A DNA stretch of 64,000 bases from Umbelopsis ramanniana AG (taxonomy: Eukaryota > Mucoromycota > Umbelopsidomycetes > Umbelopsidales > Umbelopsidaceae), in NCBI RefSeq assembly GCF_025399195.1, contig NW_026252129.1, positions 152,900 through 216,899 on the forward strand, written 5' to 3'. The position numbers and the translations under genes were made by a program. The notes under the pieces are model-generated. The model did not search any database. It worked only from the letters and a program-made list of their open reading frames with translations, and was not told where the DNA came from. Each line of letters starts with the position of its first letter. Positions within the stretch are counted from its first letter, which is position 1. This document shows, one piece after another, positions 36,188-48,091 of this stretch.

Positions 36188-37148
36188 ATGTCTGAACGAC
36201 GATTCAATATACCAACCGTCGAGCAAATCGAGCAACACAAGAGGAAATCAAAAGCCACTAACTACTTTCAACAAGCAAAAGCTCTTGGATCCGCTGAAGA
36301 TTCAGCAAGTGCTACTTCAACTCCCAATGAAGCGATCGAGATCCCACCACAGTCAAACAGCTCCGCAGCACCATCTAGCCGCACCGTTAGCGAAACCACA
36401 AGTCAGAACACGACTCCTCCACCGCCACCTGTGACCCCCGTAAGGCGTCTTGGCCCCAACACTATACTCGTCAATCAAGCTCAAAGGGGAAATCCAATTT
36501 TACAGCACGTCCGGAACGTGCCTTGGGAGTATGATGATATTAAAGCAGACTATATCGTTGGCCAAACTACCTGCGTTTTGTATCTGAGGTAAAAGCCCTT
36601 ATTTACAGAACATGTAAATCAGGTTGATTGAAATGGTATTAACCTCATTTAGCTTACGGTACCATCGACTACATCCTGATTATATTTATGATCGGATGGG
36701 CAAGCTAGCTCATCAATTTGTTTTGAGAATATTACTGGTGTTTGTGGATATTGATAATCATCAAGACTCTATCCGAGAACTTACAAAATCAGCTATAATA
36801 CAGAATTTTACAATCATGCTGGCCTGGAGCCACGAAGAAGCTGGTCGATATTTGGAGACCTACAAGGCCTTTGAGGGCAAACCACCAGATATCATCAAAG
36901 AGAAATCAGTAGACGACTACATGGCTAAGCTCACTGAATGCCTAACTCAAGTGCGTACCGTCAATAAGACCGATGTCCTTACACTGAGATCAACCTTTGG
37001 ATCCTTAAATCGTATCATAAACGCTCCTACAGAAGCTCTGGCTTTGTGTCCAGGCTTTGGCGAACAAAAGGTCCGACGACTTCAGCAAGCCTTCACCCAA
37101 CCTTTCATTATAAATCCAAAGGGCAATAAGCGTCAAAAGAAAAATTAA
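36188..37148 (+). CDS. ercc1: DNA excision repair protein ERCC1/Rad10/Swi10
   Basis: Exons 36188-36588 and 36653-37148 give 298 aa. It is the non-catalytic partner of XPF/Rad1 in the structure-specific endonuclease of nucleotide excision and crosslink repair. After a disordered Ser/Thr/Pro-rich N terminus the central nuclease-like domain follows (NPILQHVRNVPWEYDDIKAD, CVLYLSLRYHRLHPDYIYDR, LRILLVFVDIDNHQD, IMLAWSHEEAGRYLETYKAF), then the tandem helix-hairpin-helix (SVNKTD-like VNKTDVLTLRSTFGSL and LALCPGFGEQKVRRL). Start chosen at ATG 36188 (MSERRFNIPTVEQIEQ); an in-frame ATG at 36128 would add 20 unconserved residues. The C-terminal GNKRQKK is a likely nuclear signal. Confidence 0.94.
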
Positions 37149-37349
37149 TGGAAGGTAATATGGAGCAGTAACTGCTTGAAAGCAGATCTACTGGTGTTTT
37201 CTTTCTTCTTTGGCCCTCGTTTCCCATACCCTATATAATACATGATAACAAACATTGTCTACAGCAGAGTAAAAAAAATAAAAAAACTAATAATGGAAAA
37301 AAACCCCTCAGACGCGAGATAATTGTATTTTTTGCAATATTTACGAATG

Positions 37350-40285
37350 TCATTGACCAGTAAACATATCTTTGGAGCGTCGTAATGTTGGAGCGTGGGT
37401 AGATGATGCGTCACTGTGGTTATTTTTGCCAACATCTCTGAATGGAGTTGGCGTGGTATTATATTTTGAGCGATCGTCAATAGACAAAGATTCCATTGGC
37501 AATTCGTTTTCGAGCATATCGTAATGCTCGTCAATTTTAGTTCTTATTTCAGAATAACCACCGAACGAACTGGAAGAGCCGTATGATGTTCCCAGGTTCC
37601 CAGCTGCGCGAGCCATTGAGAATGGTGATACTCGAAGCTGTTGATCGGGAGTTACTGGTGGTCTTGAAGAGCGTCTGTCATCTATTGTTGCATTGCTAGA
37701 GCTCCTTGTGGTATAGTAGTAATCGTCATAATCGCCTTGATGGACCATTTGTGTTGTTCGTTGACTTCCAAACCAGTCTTGATTTTGGCTGTCACTTGAG
37801 TAATCAGCCTCTGAGCTTTCATCCGGCGTTGGTGTGCCTATAATTTGCCCATTGTATGCCCATGGGTCGATTAGAGAATCTCTATTTTCTTCCGGTACAT
37901 AGCCTGGGAAAAATGATTCCAAGAGGGTTTCTTGATTACCGTTCGCTATAGCGGTCAAATCTTGACGAAGCTGCTGTTGTGTCTGTTGAAGCTGTTCGTC
38001 ATCGTCAATGTCGTCTTTAACTTGATGACTGTCGTCGAAATGCATGCTTGCCCCCGTGTACGAATATCCATCGAAGTCGCCTTGAATACTCGGGCTTAGG
38101 AACTCGCCGTCGCTAGCCAGGCTAAATCTAGGAGTCATTGCCACAAATGTGTCATCAAAATTTTGGAGATCCGTTTCCGATTTAAACATCGGTATGTATT
38201 CTGGCTTAATGCGCTTGCGGTATACGTCCGACCAATCCATCCCGGCGAAGTAGGGATGCGATCGAATTTCTTGCGGGCCGTAAGGTCCAGCTCCAAGTCG
38301 ATCTTGGGGTACACGATGTAGTAGACCAGTAATGAAATCCGCTGTGACAGTGTCAAAATTGGGAGGGAATTCCAAGTTGTCGTCTAAAACTCGGTTGTAC
38401 ATATCTGCGTGATTTTCGGCCCAGAAAGGTGGAATACCAGTAATCATTTCATACAGCAAGGTACCTAAACTCCAGAAATCTACAGCAAAGGAGTATTCAT
38501 CTCCGCGCAATATTTCTGGTGCAAGATATTCAGCAGTACCACAAAATGTAGTTGTTCGTTGGTCTCCAACATTTGTCTGCGGTAAGAATTGTTTGGAAAG
38601 CCCGAAATCAGTCAGGATGATGTGTCCATCTGCTCCCAACAGAATGTTTTCGGGTTTCAAATCACTTTAAGACAAACATATAGTTAGTTTGAATATATTT
38701 AGATAAAGGGCTCAACGCCAAAATCGTCTGTCAAGTGGCCACCTACCGGTACAAAATCCCAAGGCGATGCAATTCTTGAATACCCAGCAAAATTTCTGCA
38801 GTGTACAGGCGGCATCTTCCAGGGGAAAACTTGTAACACTTTGCCAACTGTGTGGCCATATCACCCCCAACGTGATAATCGAACACCAAGAATAACTGGG
38901 AAGCATCTTGAAACGAATGATGCAGCCTAATGAGGAATGGATGCGATATCTGACCTATCCGCGCCAATATTTCCCTTTCAGATTTTGCATGCTCCACCTC
39001 TCGATGCATAACAACAAACTGTTTCGATATTGCTTTGAGAGCAAATAATCGAGATGTTCGATGTTCTCTCACTAGAATGACCTATAGCCATCGGTTTTTT
39101 TTAGTTAATGTCCCACAATAATGCTGCCCTGTATTGGAGGAGAACATACCTTTCCCATGCACCCCTTTCCCAGCACTTTTAAGATTTGAAAATCTTGTAT
39201 TGTCACCTTTCGCGATAGGGATGGCTTTTGAGAGGGTGGATCAAGCTCAGCACTTGATGCTGAGGATATTACACTACTGGATGTATTTTCAATGCTAGTA
39301 GCGTAGGTGTTCACAACTGGCGATGATGGCGCGCTATCCACCTGCCAGTATGAGCTTGTAGTATCTAGCGCCAATGCGCTTGCACTGCTTTCTGCCAGAT
39401 TGTCTGCACTTCTATCACCAGGATGCAATGGTGCTTTCTGCTTCTGTTTCTGTTTTTGTTTCTTGTTTTGATCATGTTGATGCTGCTCATTCATCCATGC
39501 TGTTGCATGCATCTCCACGTAAGTTTGCATTTTTTCTTTTGCTGTTGAACAATCCTCATCTCGTTGTGGAGTGAAAAAATCACGGAATAAGGACGATTTT
39601 CCGATGGAGGAGTCTAGGGCACACCGTCTCAGATATTGTTCAACTTTCTCAGAATTTGAGTGCTTTGGCTTGAGACTTGGTAGAGCTGTCAAGAGGTTGC
39701 GGAAGCTGCGCCTCTTCAAGTTAGCCTGTTTGCTTGACGCCGTATCGAGTGGCGGTAGGACAACCTTGGTTTTCCGAAAATACTCACGTATCTGCAACAG
39801 ACAGATGTCAAACAGATCTGTTTAATTCTGATGCAGTTGTGCATATTCTTTGATACGTAGATCGATCGCTCCTACCTTTTCATCAAATTCTTGGAGATCG
39901 GACGTGTACCTCACTAATGACAGTATTTGGCGCTTATCTTCAATTATGATGTTATAAACCTGTCAAAAATTTATAGGTGGGTTAGAGAATAATAATGAGT
40001 AGAGGAGCTGGGGAAATAATCCACAAACGCCCGTTGTCCCACTCAAGCTCCGCTTCTGTACTGTCAAAAGTAGCAAAGTACAGCATGGTACATTACCCTC
40101 AAAGCTCGCTTGACCGGTTTCTGCTTCCGAGGGTCTAGTGCCCATAATATCATAGTCGATTCTATGACAGCGATGTCGAATCCACCTTCTATATCGATGA
40201 CGGGAAGAGCTTGAGACAGCAAGGTACTGGAGCTGCCTGGCCGACGTAAGGCATATTGATGAATCGGAGCAATCACGGTACTCAT
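37350..40285 (-). CDS. PX-domain AGC-family protein kinase (SGK3-like architecture)
   Basis: Exons 40285-40097, 39959-39876, 39791-39150, 39081-38747 and 38664-37350 give 854 aa. The N-terminal PX-like domain (about 30-170; IREYFRKTKVVLPPL, FRNLLTALPSLKPK, KVEQYLRRCALDSSIGKSSL) should bind phosphoinositides on endosomes. A Lys/Gln- and Ser-rich linker leads to the kinase (about 291-560): glycine loop LGKGCMGKV, FALKAISK, AGC-type YRDLKPENILLG, DFGLSKQF, TTTFCGTAEYLAPEIL and LLHRVPQDRLGAGPYGPQEI. The AGC tail (FDDTFVAMTPRFS) is followed by about 250 low-complexity Gln/Asp/Ser residues. The PX plus AGC order matches SGK3/CISK; the long C-terminal extension does not. A longer N terminus is possible. 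Confidence 0.87.
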
Positions 40286-41384
40286 TCCGGGAGCGGAGCA
40301 AGATGCTGAAGTATGGTCGAATCGATCGCTTTTTGATGACGGTTGATATTAGAACTAGCAACAAGGTGTTTTCAACGAAACAATCCAAGGGACCAAAAAT
40401 TTGTCAGGGATGGCGTTCTTGAATGAATGAGGAAGGGGGCGGCGCGAGCACTTTGCTGTATTCCCGTAATACTGATCAATTTTCAATTGACAGTGCTTAA
40501 GTAGTCAGGTCAAGAATGTAGAGAAGCGATCGCCATTAAAACAGGTTCATCATTACCTGAAACGTACTGTATGGAGATGCAGGGCTTTTAAAATGCTATT
40601 TCACCAGTGAATACGTAGAAAATATGTCAACCAGTCAATTATAAAGTGGAAAAAAGGAAAGGGAGGAACGCAGGGTAGAGAGAGAGAAAGAGAAAATAAA
40701 TAAATAAAAAAGAAAAATTGACGAATCCAGGCAGGTAAACAGGCAACAGCAGCACCGAATAGTGCGTCGATGGGAAAATGTGATATGTGATATGTGTGTG
40801 TATGTACTGTTATGTCGACGTTCGAAGACGCGTGTGCGTCTGTGTCTCACCTCCCAGTCGTCGAGGACCTTTTTTTTTATTTCTCTCTCTGAGATTCTTC
40901 TATCTATATCTTTTGACAGGTCTATATTAACATGCTTATAGTTTGCATCAGCTAAAATATACGAAGCAGTTCCCTTATCCATCGGTATAAACATCGCTTG
41001 AACCTTTTGTTTATACAAGAAAACGTCTATCTTGCTAATTGTAAAAAGCAGCTCTATTCTTTTATGGCATTTGTTGTTTCTTTAGCGAACAAACCTCATT
41101 TGGTTGTGGTCTTCCGCGTGCAATGTGTTACCGTGAGGCAGACTTCATAATTTGTCTCAGCGCCAATGACAAAGCACAGTATCGATAACACCCTTTTGCA
41201 CTCGTAAACATATCGATTTCTCTCTACCAACACTGTACGACACGGATCTCTTTTGCTCTGCTCCGTTCAAATTTATCGTTGCTCAAAGTACATCATAAGA
41301 GATTCCAGTGTCCCACAAGTGCGCTTTCCACCTCTTTTACGTCGAAAGGTTACAAGACGACGCTGTGAGAAAAAAGCGGTTTGA
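40286..41384. other. 1.1-kb upstream region of the PX-AGC kinase
   Basis: Probably holds the promoter and 5' UTR of the kinase and the 3' flank of XRCC2. Purine/pyrimidine-rich tracts occur at 40660-40720. One short frame (minus, 41018-40635) was judged non-coding. Confidence 0.45.
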
Positions 41385-42395
41385 CTAAATGCAAATGATA
41401 TCGTTATCTTTGATAGCATAACGAAAAGTAATGCCTTTCTGAAATGCGTCCATAGGTATATTAGCACGCGATGATCGAACAACGCAAAGTTGATAATCAG
41501 CAAGTGGATTGGCAAGGTCGGAATCGAGACGCCGTAACTCTACTCTAAACGTCCAGAATTTTGACCAACATAGAGGGATTTCATCCGTTGGATTAGCACC
41601 AATTTTTCTTGTGGTAGTACATACTACAAAGTTCCATTGTGATTGCAGCTTGCGAAGGGTGCTTGTTATATGGTTGAATAAATTATTTGCATGTGATCCG
41701 TAAAGCTGATGGTGAATGTTTATCCCGTCCCGTTTATCCCACAGCACGGATGAAATAGAGTCTATCATAATGTACTGAATGTTTTCGTCAGGATGTTCGT
41801 GGAGCCAACGGGGCATCCCTAATATGGTAGTACTAAGATCGCCAATCGTTGTAAGGCGAAACGTGTGACACCTTGCAAGGCTATTGAGGACTAGCTTATG
41901 AATCTCGTCGTCTTGTCCTATAAGCTTCGCTTTTACATTTGGAGAGCACTCCTTGATGGCTTCAGTGACACGATTCAAAGTCATACTATAGAGGCGGTTG
42001 ACACTGAACTGCAAATCTAGATCGATGAACACCACAGAGCGGCCGCTTCCATTTAATTCCACTTCAATTGGCTGACCGTCAACTTGGATTCTCCAGACTT
42101 TGGGTAATATAGTTTGCGCCGTAATATGGGTTAATATCGACGTTTTACCCGTACAGGTAGTACCCCAAAAGTCTACACAGTCATTATCCTTGAGACCTTG
42201 CCCGTCCGCAGTAGCTTGCCGAAACATGGCATCCATTACAGGTATTGGCAACTTTACCTGCGTCGTACCGTATGATGCAAAGAGCTACGAGAAGTCAGTC
42301 AGCAGCAGCAAGTTGTAGGTTCAAAAATATTGTAAGCTAACCTCCTGAGCCGTCTCCGTCTGGAGCTTTTGAACAAACTTGAGTAGAAATGGCAT
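41385..42395 (-). CDS. xrcc2: RAD51 paralogue XRCC2
   Basis: Exons 42395-42342 and 42284-41385 give 317 aa. XRCC2 belongs to the BCDX2 RAD51-paralogue complex of homologous recombination. The RecA-like core shows a Walker A motif (DFWGTTCTGKTSILTHI), Walker B (SVVFIDLDLQFSV), the adjacent MTLNRVTEAIKECSPN, and the second acidic strand IQYIMIDSISSVLWDKR followed by LRKLQSQWNFVVCTTTRKIG. The size suits the family (human 280 aa). The N terminus runs MPFLLKFVQKLQTETAQELF without the N-terminal domain of RAD51, as expected for XRCC2. Budding yeast lacks a clear orthologue, so presence here points to an early-diverging fungus. The 147-bp divergent gap is shared with SUV3. Confidence 0.87.
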
Positions 42396-42542
42396 TCACG
42401 ACATTACTGCAGGGATCGAAACCGCGCTGCGCTACCACCGTAATGCCCTGGGCAGTCCAGCATCCAGTGAATTTAGCAGTCTCATTTTTTCTAACAAAAA
42501 TCGACTGATCGCTGAAGCGATGGTGGCTCCAATTCCAAAGGC

Positions 42543-45202
42543 ATGCTTCGCCAGACGTTGAGGCCACTCTTTCAGGGAGAAGTCTCCCTGTGCTTTGGGA
42601 GCACTAGCTATAATCGACAATGCCTTCGATATTTTAACTTAAAACCAGCAAAGGAATCTACAAAACCTTTTACTAAACAACCTACTCACCGTGTTCGACT
42701 TCCTTTGAGTCACAAGAGCGATCTACTTCAACGTTCGAAAAGTCCTAAGAAGTCTAATACTACTTCTCAAACGAAGCCGGGGAACATTTTTGACAGTAAG
42801 TTGAACAGGGCACTATATTTCTGTCAACCGTTCTACTGCTGACCGCTACATATTATCACAATATAGCATTCCGAAGGCGAGCCTCTGCTTTGGCGACAAT
42901 CCCTCATATCCGAACGAAGCTTGAGCAGCTTGGAATTTCAAAAGAAATGTTGAAACCTATAGCAAGCGGCTTTTATAGAGATCTGATTTCTGGTAAAGTT
43001 GAAGGATGCGACAAAGACACTCTGAACTCGGTCAGCCGCCTGGCAGAAGATAGACGTAATCTGGACTCCTACCTGTACACTCGATTCCTGGAATACGCAG
43101 AACCACATCTACCCAAGGAAATAGCGTCTAAGCTCATCTCCCTCAAGAGAATAACGGACTTGCGTTTTCCGCATGAATGGTTTCCTGAAGCCAGACGAAT
43201 GCAACGGTAAGGATAATCATCCTCAAATCTGCCGGTAACATTACTGATGATTTCAATTTCTAACTAATGTGTCGTATGCAGTAAAATCCATCTACACGTT
43301 GGTCCAACCAACAGCGGCAAAACTTATTCAGCATTAAAGCGCTTGACGGAAGCTAAGTCTGGAATTTATTGCGGACCCTTGCGACTTCTCGCACATGAAA
43401 TTTTTGAGCGAATGAACAATAATGGCATTGCGTGCAATCTGGTCACTGGAGAGGAAAAGAGGATCATCAGTGAAGACGCGACACTTACAAGCTCAACAGT
43501 TGAAATGGTAGAGCTAAATCGTGATTTGGAGGTAGCTGTTGTCGACGAAATCCAGATGATGGGCGATCGTACTCGAGGCTGGGCTTGGACGCAAGCTTTG
43601 TTAGGTATGTATCGCTAGATTTCAAGGTGTTCTCGACAGTTCAATATTGACGTGATCTCTAGGTCTTCGCGCTCAAGAAATCCACCTTTGTGGTGAAGAA
43701 TCAGTTGTTCCATTGGTTAAGCAGCTTTGCGAGGCTATCGATGATGAAGTGACTGTTCATCGCTACAACAGATTAACACCACTATCAATATCTGAAAAGT
43801 CTTTGGGCGGAAGCTACGGAAATGTTAAAAAGGGAGATTGCGTCGTCACATTTGCACGAAAAGATATTTTCGAAGTTAAAAAAGCTATTGAAAAGGAAAC
43901 CGGCTTAAGGTGCGCTGTTGTCTATGGTGCACTTCCACCTGAATCTAGAGCGTTGCAGGCAAAGGCTTTTAACGATGCTGCCAGCAATTTTGATGTCCTT
44001 GTGGCATCAGATGCAGTTGGAATGGGTCTCAACTTGTAGGTATTGAATAAACCTTTGTAATCTCCAACTTTTCTAACCTTCATCAATTCTCAGGAACATC
44101 AAGAGAATTGTCTTTGAAAGCGTTCAAAAGTACGATGGCAAATCTTTCACCTTTATACATCCTCCCCATTTGAAGCAGATTGCTGGTAGAGCCGGTAGAT
44201 TTGGCACAACCTATGCAAAAGGAGAAGTCACAACGTAAGATTACAACTGTCCTGGCTATTCTCACTGGCAATTTTATCGTATGCTGAACTGAAGTATGAA
44301 TTCTCCAGATTTGAGCAAAAGGATTTGTCATATGTACATGAAGCAATGGATACCCCAACTCTGTTTTTGAAGGTAATATGTTTTACATAATTTGAGTAAA
44401 GAGTAAGCCATTTTACTGACACTAGATTGATTAAAGACTGCCGGAATTCACCCCACTCTGGATATTATAGAGATGTTTTCAGCCCAAATGCCTGATGCAC
44501 CATTTAGCGCTGTGCTGGTAAGCAACTGACCATCCTTTTATTAAAGAAGTCTTTGTTGGGAATACTAAATCATCTTATTCCGTTCTTGTAGCAAACATTT
44601 GAAGACATGGCAACGGTCAGCGGAAAGTATTTTCTGTGCAATTATGGTGATTCCAAGGTAATTGTCGCTATTTTTTATTATGTAGACCTCCGTTTTGATC
44701 TTTTGCTGATACTTCTGAGCAGGCACTAGCGCAAAGCATGGATCACTTAGATTTGTCTGTCCGAGATCGCTACCAGTTTGTCTCTGCGCCAACACCGCTT
44801 AGGGATACAGCTTGCCTTCAAGCCATTATAGAAATGGCCACTTCATATAGCGAAAATGAAGATATTGATTTGAAAAAACTGGTCAAACTTCCGGCTGTGA
44901 AGGACTCTGTAACCAAAACAAAGCTCGATCAACTGGAGAGCTGTCATAAAATCATTATGATCTATAAATGGCTCAGGTAAGACATTTGACAATTTTGATT
45001 TTCTATATGCTCGTAAAGCACATATTTTGACTTTGATTTTAGTATGAGATTTCCAGACAATTTCGTAACAAGTGCAGAAGAAGCTGGTGAACTTAAGGAA
45101 CAATGTGAACTGCAGATTGATGAAGCTTTGAAGAAGGTTCATTTTAGACCACACATGAAGCGTACTTCCTTCGGACAACCGAAAAAGACCAAGATAGTTT
45201 AA
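42543..45202 (+). CDS. suv3: Mitochondrial ATP-dependent RNA helicase SUV3
   Basis: Exons 42543-42795, 42867-43206, 43282-43604, 43663-44035, 44094-44234, 44309-44372, 44437-44517, 44592-44657, 44723-44976 and 45043-45202 give 684 aa. It is the helicase of the mitochondrial degradosome. The N terminus is basic and Ser-rich (mitochondrial presequence). Motifs: [13 protein letters not shown], Ia [66 protein letters not shown] and [13 protein letters not shown]. The SUV3_C region ([19 protein letters not shown]) follows, and the end is basic (KKTKIV). The ten exons are all family-supported, and every intron is 58-75 nt. Confidence 0.95.
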
Positions 45203-45598
45203 CCTAAACTCTCAGTGGGGTCGGCGTATTCTTCTAGATTGACGGCAAAATACTAAAAAAGTAATACATTGAATTGATGTCGAGTAGAATAGAAATCTTG
45301 CTCGGCGACTTTAATCCGCAGTATACCTAACGATATCAGTATAGATATTTGTACATTGAGGAGAAGAAATTATAGAACCTGTAATTAATTGTATATTTTA
45401 CATTTTACAAACCATATAAAAAGATCGCTTTCAAAGACGATCGTTGAGAAGTGAATAAGGACGCTTTGGAGTAGAAACGGGAGTTAGGGTCATGTTTTAC
45501 TCGGACAAAATTTGAACGACCTTTGCCAACTCAAATAGCCCCACTTCCTGATTCGCTCCAGCTTTTTTTTCCTTGTTGCTTTCGATCTGACTACTTTG
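45203..45598. other. Intergenic between SUV3 and the reticulon-like candidate
   Basis: AT-rich 3' flank of SUV3 and upstream region of the next gene on the same strand. Nothing recognised. Confidence 0.5.
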
Positions 45599-46984
45599 AT
45601 GCTTCCTTCACGCTTTTCCATCAGTCGAGTCATGAAAGCTCAACATGCAGAAACGCAAACCCCCACCAGCGAAGAACTTTCATCCGAAGAATGGACAGCT
45701 TTATCGACAACCACGGTCAAAGGATGGTTTCAAGCAAAACTTCAGCCATACGCAAAAGAGACTGTCTTCGTTTGGAATAGTATACTTCTCTTTGGAGATT
45801 ATTTTCTGTCTTCGCTTCTATTCTCTTCTATAATTGCTTTTTGCGGGTAATAGTGTGAACGTAGTGTGGCATTAACTCAAACAAAAAAAAAGATACTAAT
45901 CTGTTAAAACCAACAGATCAGCAGCCTACTTCAATGCCCCGCCAATCAGCGTAATAGCTATTACGGGGGGTTTTGCGTATGTAGGAAAAGAGACCAAACT
46001 ATTTGGAATGACAGATGTAAGGCAAATAACGAGCTAGAAATCAATGCAAAAGACAACATTTGCTAAATATAGTCTTAGCAGTTTGTTAAACGACGCATGG
46101 AAGTTGCTGCAGCCCAACGGTAATTACACATTTGTTCTGACAATGAGAATTTTTAACATGGGTCCATTAATTCGTTGCTTTCAGTCCTCGCCGAAACTTT
46201 GATCAAATTTGTGAGATCCTTGGATCCTTCATCACCGAAATTCGCACAATCAATCACTCAATAACTTTGGTCCGAAATACTAGACCCGCATTGGTGAGAA
46301 GATATATTCGGACGCTGTGTATTACCCTATGTTCCCGCTCTAACCCCGATCAATAGTTTGGAATGATGGTGTCAGTGTTCTGTCTTCAAGCAGTTGCATT
46401 TGGTGTCGTCTTCTCGTCATATATTCTAGCTCTGTTCATGAGTAAGTTCCTGATTGTTGATGGCAAATGTCATTCATGGTAACTAAGCTGTCACTATTTG
46501 CACTGTAACAAGCATTGGGGCTACTTCTTCTTCCCGTGGCATACGAATGGGGCTTCCCAAACCAGATGAACGAAGGCAATAGAACTTTAGTTGAGATGTT
46601 CAACAATTACGTTTCGCGCCGTAAGTGTTGTGTCATATAGCATCCTATGTAAAATTTGCCCATGTTATTGATACGCTTGTCACAGAATATCCCACTGGCA
46701 AAACCAAGTGGATCAAGATGATGAATAATAACGGTAAAATTTTTAATGTATATGTCTAATTACTGGATGTTTATTGACAAGATCCATTCATTGTTCTTCC
46801 AACAGCAGATGACACAGAATGGGAAAAGGATTTTGCTTCTGTACCGGAAACTGACGGTGAAATCCCTGTGATGATAGTTCCCAAGAAGCGCAGCGATGAG
46901 GTGGAACAAATAGAGGATCAGCAGAAAAAAAATGTAGATAGCATAGCAAGCTTGATTAAGAAGCTAACGGAAGAAGCAAAGTAA
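45599..46984 (+). CDS. Multi-pass membrane protein, possibly reticulon/RETREG-like
   Basis: Exons 45599-45846, 45917-46016, 46082-46119, 46185-46293, 46357-46441, 46513-46620, 46686-46733 and 46806-46984 give 304 aa (293 from the second ATG at 45632). An acidic Thr-rich N terminus leads to a first hydrophobic pair (FVWNSILLFGDYFLSSLLFS, then a second segment around APPISVIAITGGFAY). An amphipathic middle (RRNFDQICEILGSFITEIRT) follows, then a second hydrophobic pair (VSVFCLQAVAFGVVFSSYIL, ALFMTLGLLLLPVAYEW). The two-hairpin plan and the LLLLPVAYEWGFPNQ ending recall reticulon-type ER-shaping proteins, but similarity is weak. The C-terminal tail is acidic/basic mixed. Every intron keeps frame, so the gene is firm even though the family is not. 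Confidence 0.6.
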
Positions 46985-47226
46985 ATCAGATGTGCAAGCT
47001 GACTGTTCTTCCCCGCTTGCAATATAGGCTATTCGTATCCCTTTCGCTATTACTGTAATGATAATGCACTTTTGATAATAGTTAAGCATCTAATAAGTAT
47101 TAAGCATTGAACCTTCGAAAAACTATTATTTCTAGTCAAAATCCTGAGCTTGCATCCTATAAAGTACATTCTCAAGCTTTAAATCCCCGACCATCCGTTA
47201 ATCGAAACCACCCATGCATTCGTAGC

Positions 47227-47265
47227 ATGACAAATGCCACCTGCTTCAAGATCTGCGACCAATAA
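47227..47265 (+). promoter_or_regulatory. Overlapping upstream ORF of the DNA glycosylase gene
   Basis: A 12-codon frame starts 7 nt before the main ATG (47234), in another frame, and ends inside the coding region. Ribosomes using the first ATG would miss the main start unless leaky scanning occurs. Confidence 0.35.
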
Positions 47266-48091
47266 CAGCAAAAGAAGTACTTTAGTCACCTCCCCTTACT
47301 TCAAAAATGAAAAATCCAATTCAGTGAAGGTCAAATCAAAAGTACATATCAAAACCACTACCTTCCAAGTGAAGGCGAATTCCGATTCCAATACTGTATT
47401 GCCACCCGTCCCAGATATACTAGACTACGACTTGCGCGTCCTTTTTGTTGGGATCAATGGAGGCGTTACAAGCTCAAAGCGGGGGCACCATTTTGCTAGC
47501 CCCACAAATCACTTTTGGCCATGTCTATCCGCTAGTGGTAAATATATGATGTTATCCGTTCTTAGTTTCTTTTTTTCTCAAACATTAAAACCTTGTTAAT
47601 GTTGATTTTAGGTCTCGTGGACAGAAAAGTTACTTTCGAAGATGATGTGCTTCTGCCCAAGTCATATGGATTAGGGTTCACAAATTTGACGCCCAAGGTA
47701 TCGAGACGTGCAACAGATCTCACAGTTGCGGAACAACTAGATAATGTCCCTCAGTTGACCGAGAAAATTAAAGAATACCGTCCTAAGTGGGTGGTATTCA
47801 TTGGAATGGGTATGTATCAAATATACAGTGGACGGAAGAAAGTGGGTGTCGGATTACAAGCAGAAACCATTCCATGGAAGGTGGAAACCGGAAGGTCAAA
47901 TATTTTCGTGATGCCGAGCACTAGCGGACTCGTCGCTGCATACCACAAAAAGGACAAAATCAAGTAAGGTGACTGCTAATGCGGCAAACCGAACGGGATT
48001 GAAGTCAACCCAGGTTTTAATAACATCCCACCCATGTTATAGGTATTTTATAGAGCTAGCAAAACTTGTACGCCTCGATCACAGTGTGTAG
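47234..48091 (+). CDS. Thymine/uracil mismatch DNA glycosylase (TDG/MUG/Thp1 family)
   Basis: Exons 47234-47537, 47612-47963 and 48043-48091 give 234 aa. It removes U or T mispaired with G in base excision repair. A basic Ser/Thr-rich N terminus with several Lys precedes the catalytic fold: LRVLFVGINGGVTSSKRGHH, SPTNHFWPCLSASGL, LPKSYGLGFTNLTPKVSR, KWVVFIGMGMYQIYSG and VMPSTSGLVAAYHKKDK, the last being the helix-insertion loop. The catalytic Asn of the family motif GINPG is kept, but the following Pro is Gly here (GINGG). The size is close to fission-yeast Thp1 minus its long N-terminal tail. An overlapping upstream ATG lies 7 nt before the start. Confidence 0.87.

Noticed and set aside
40635-41018. 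127-aa minus-strand frame with a possible GTGAGA donor
   Set aside because: Considered as a 5' exon of the PX-AGC kinase, but no acceptor keeps frame into the kinase N terminus, and the sequence is a purine-rich low-complexity tract.
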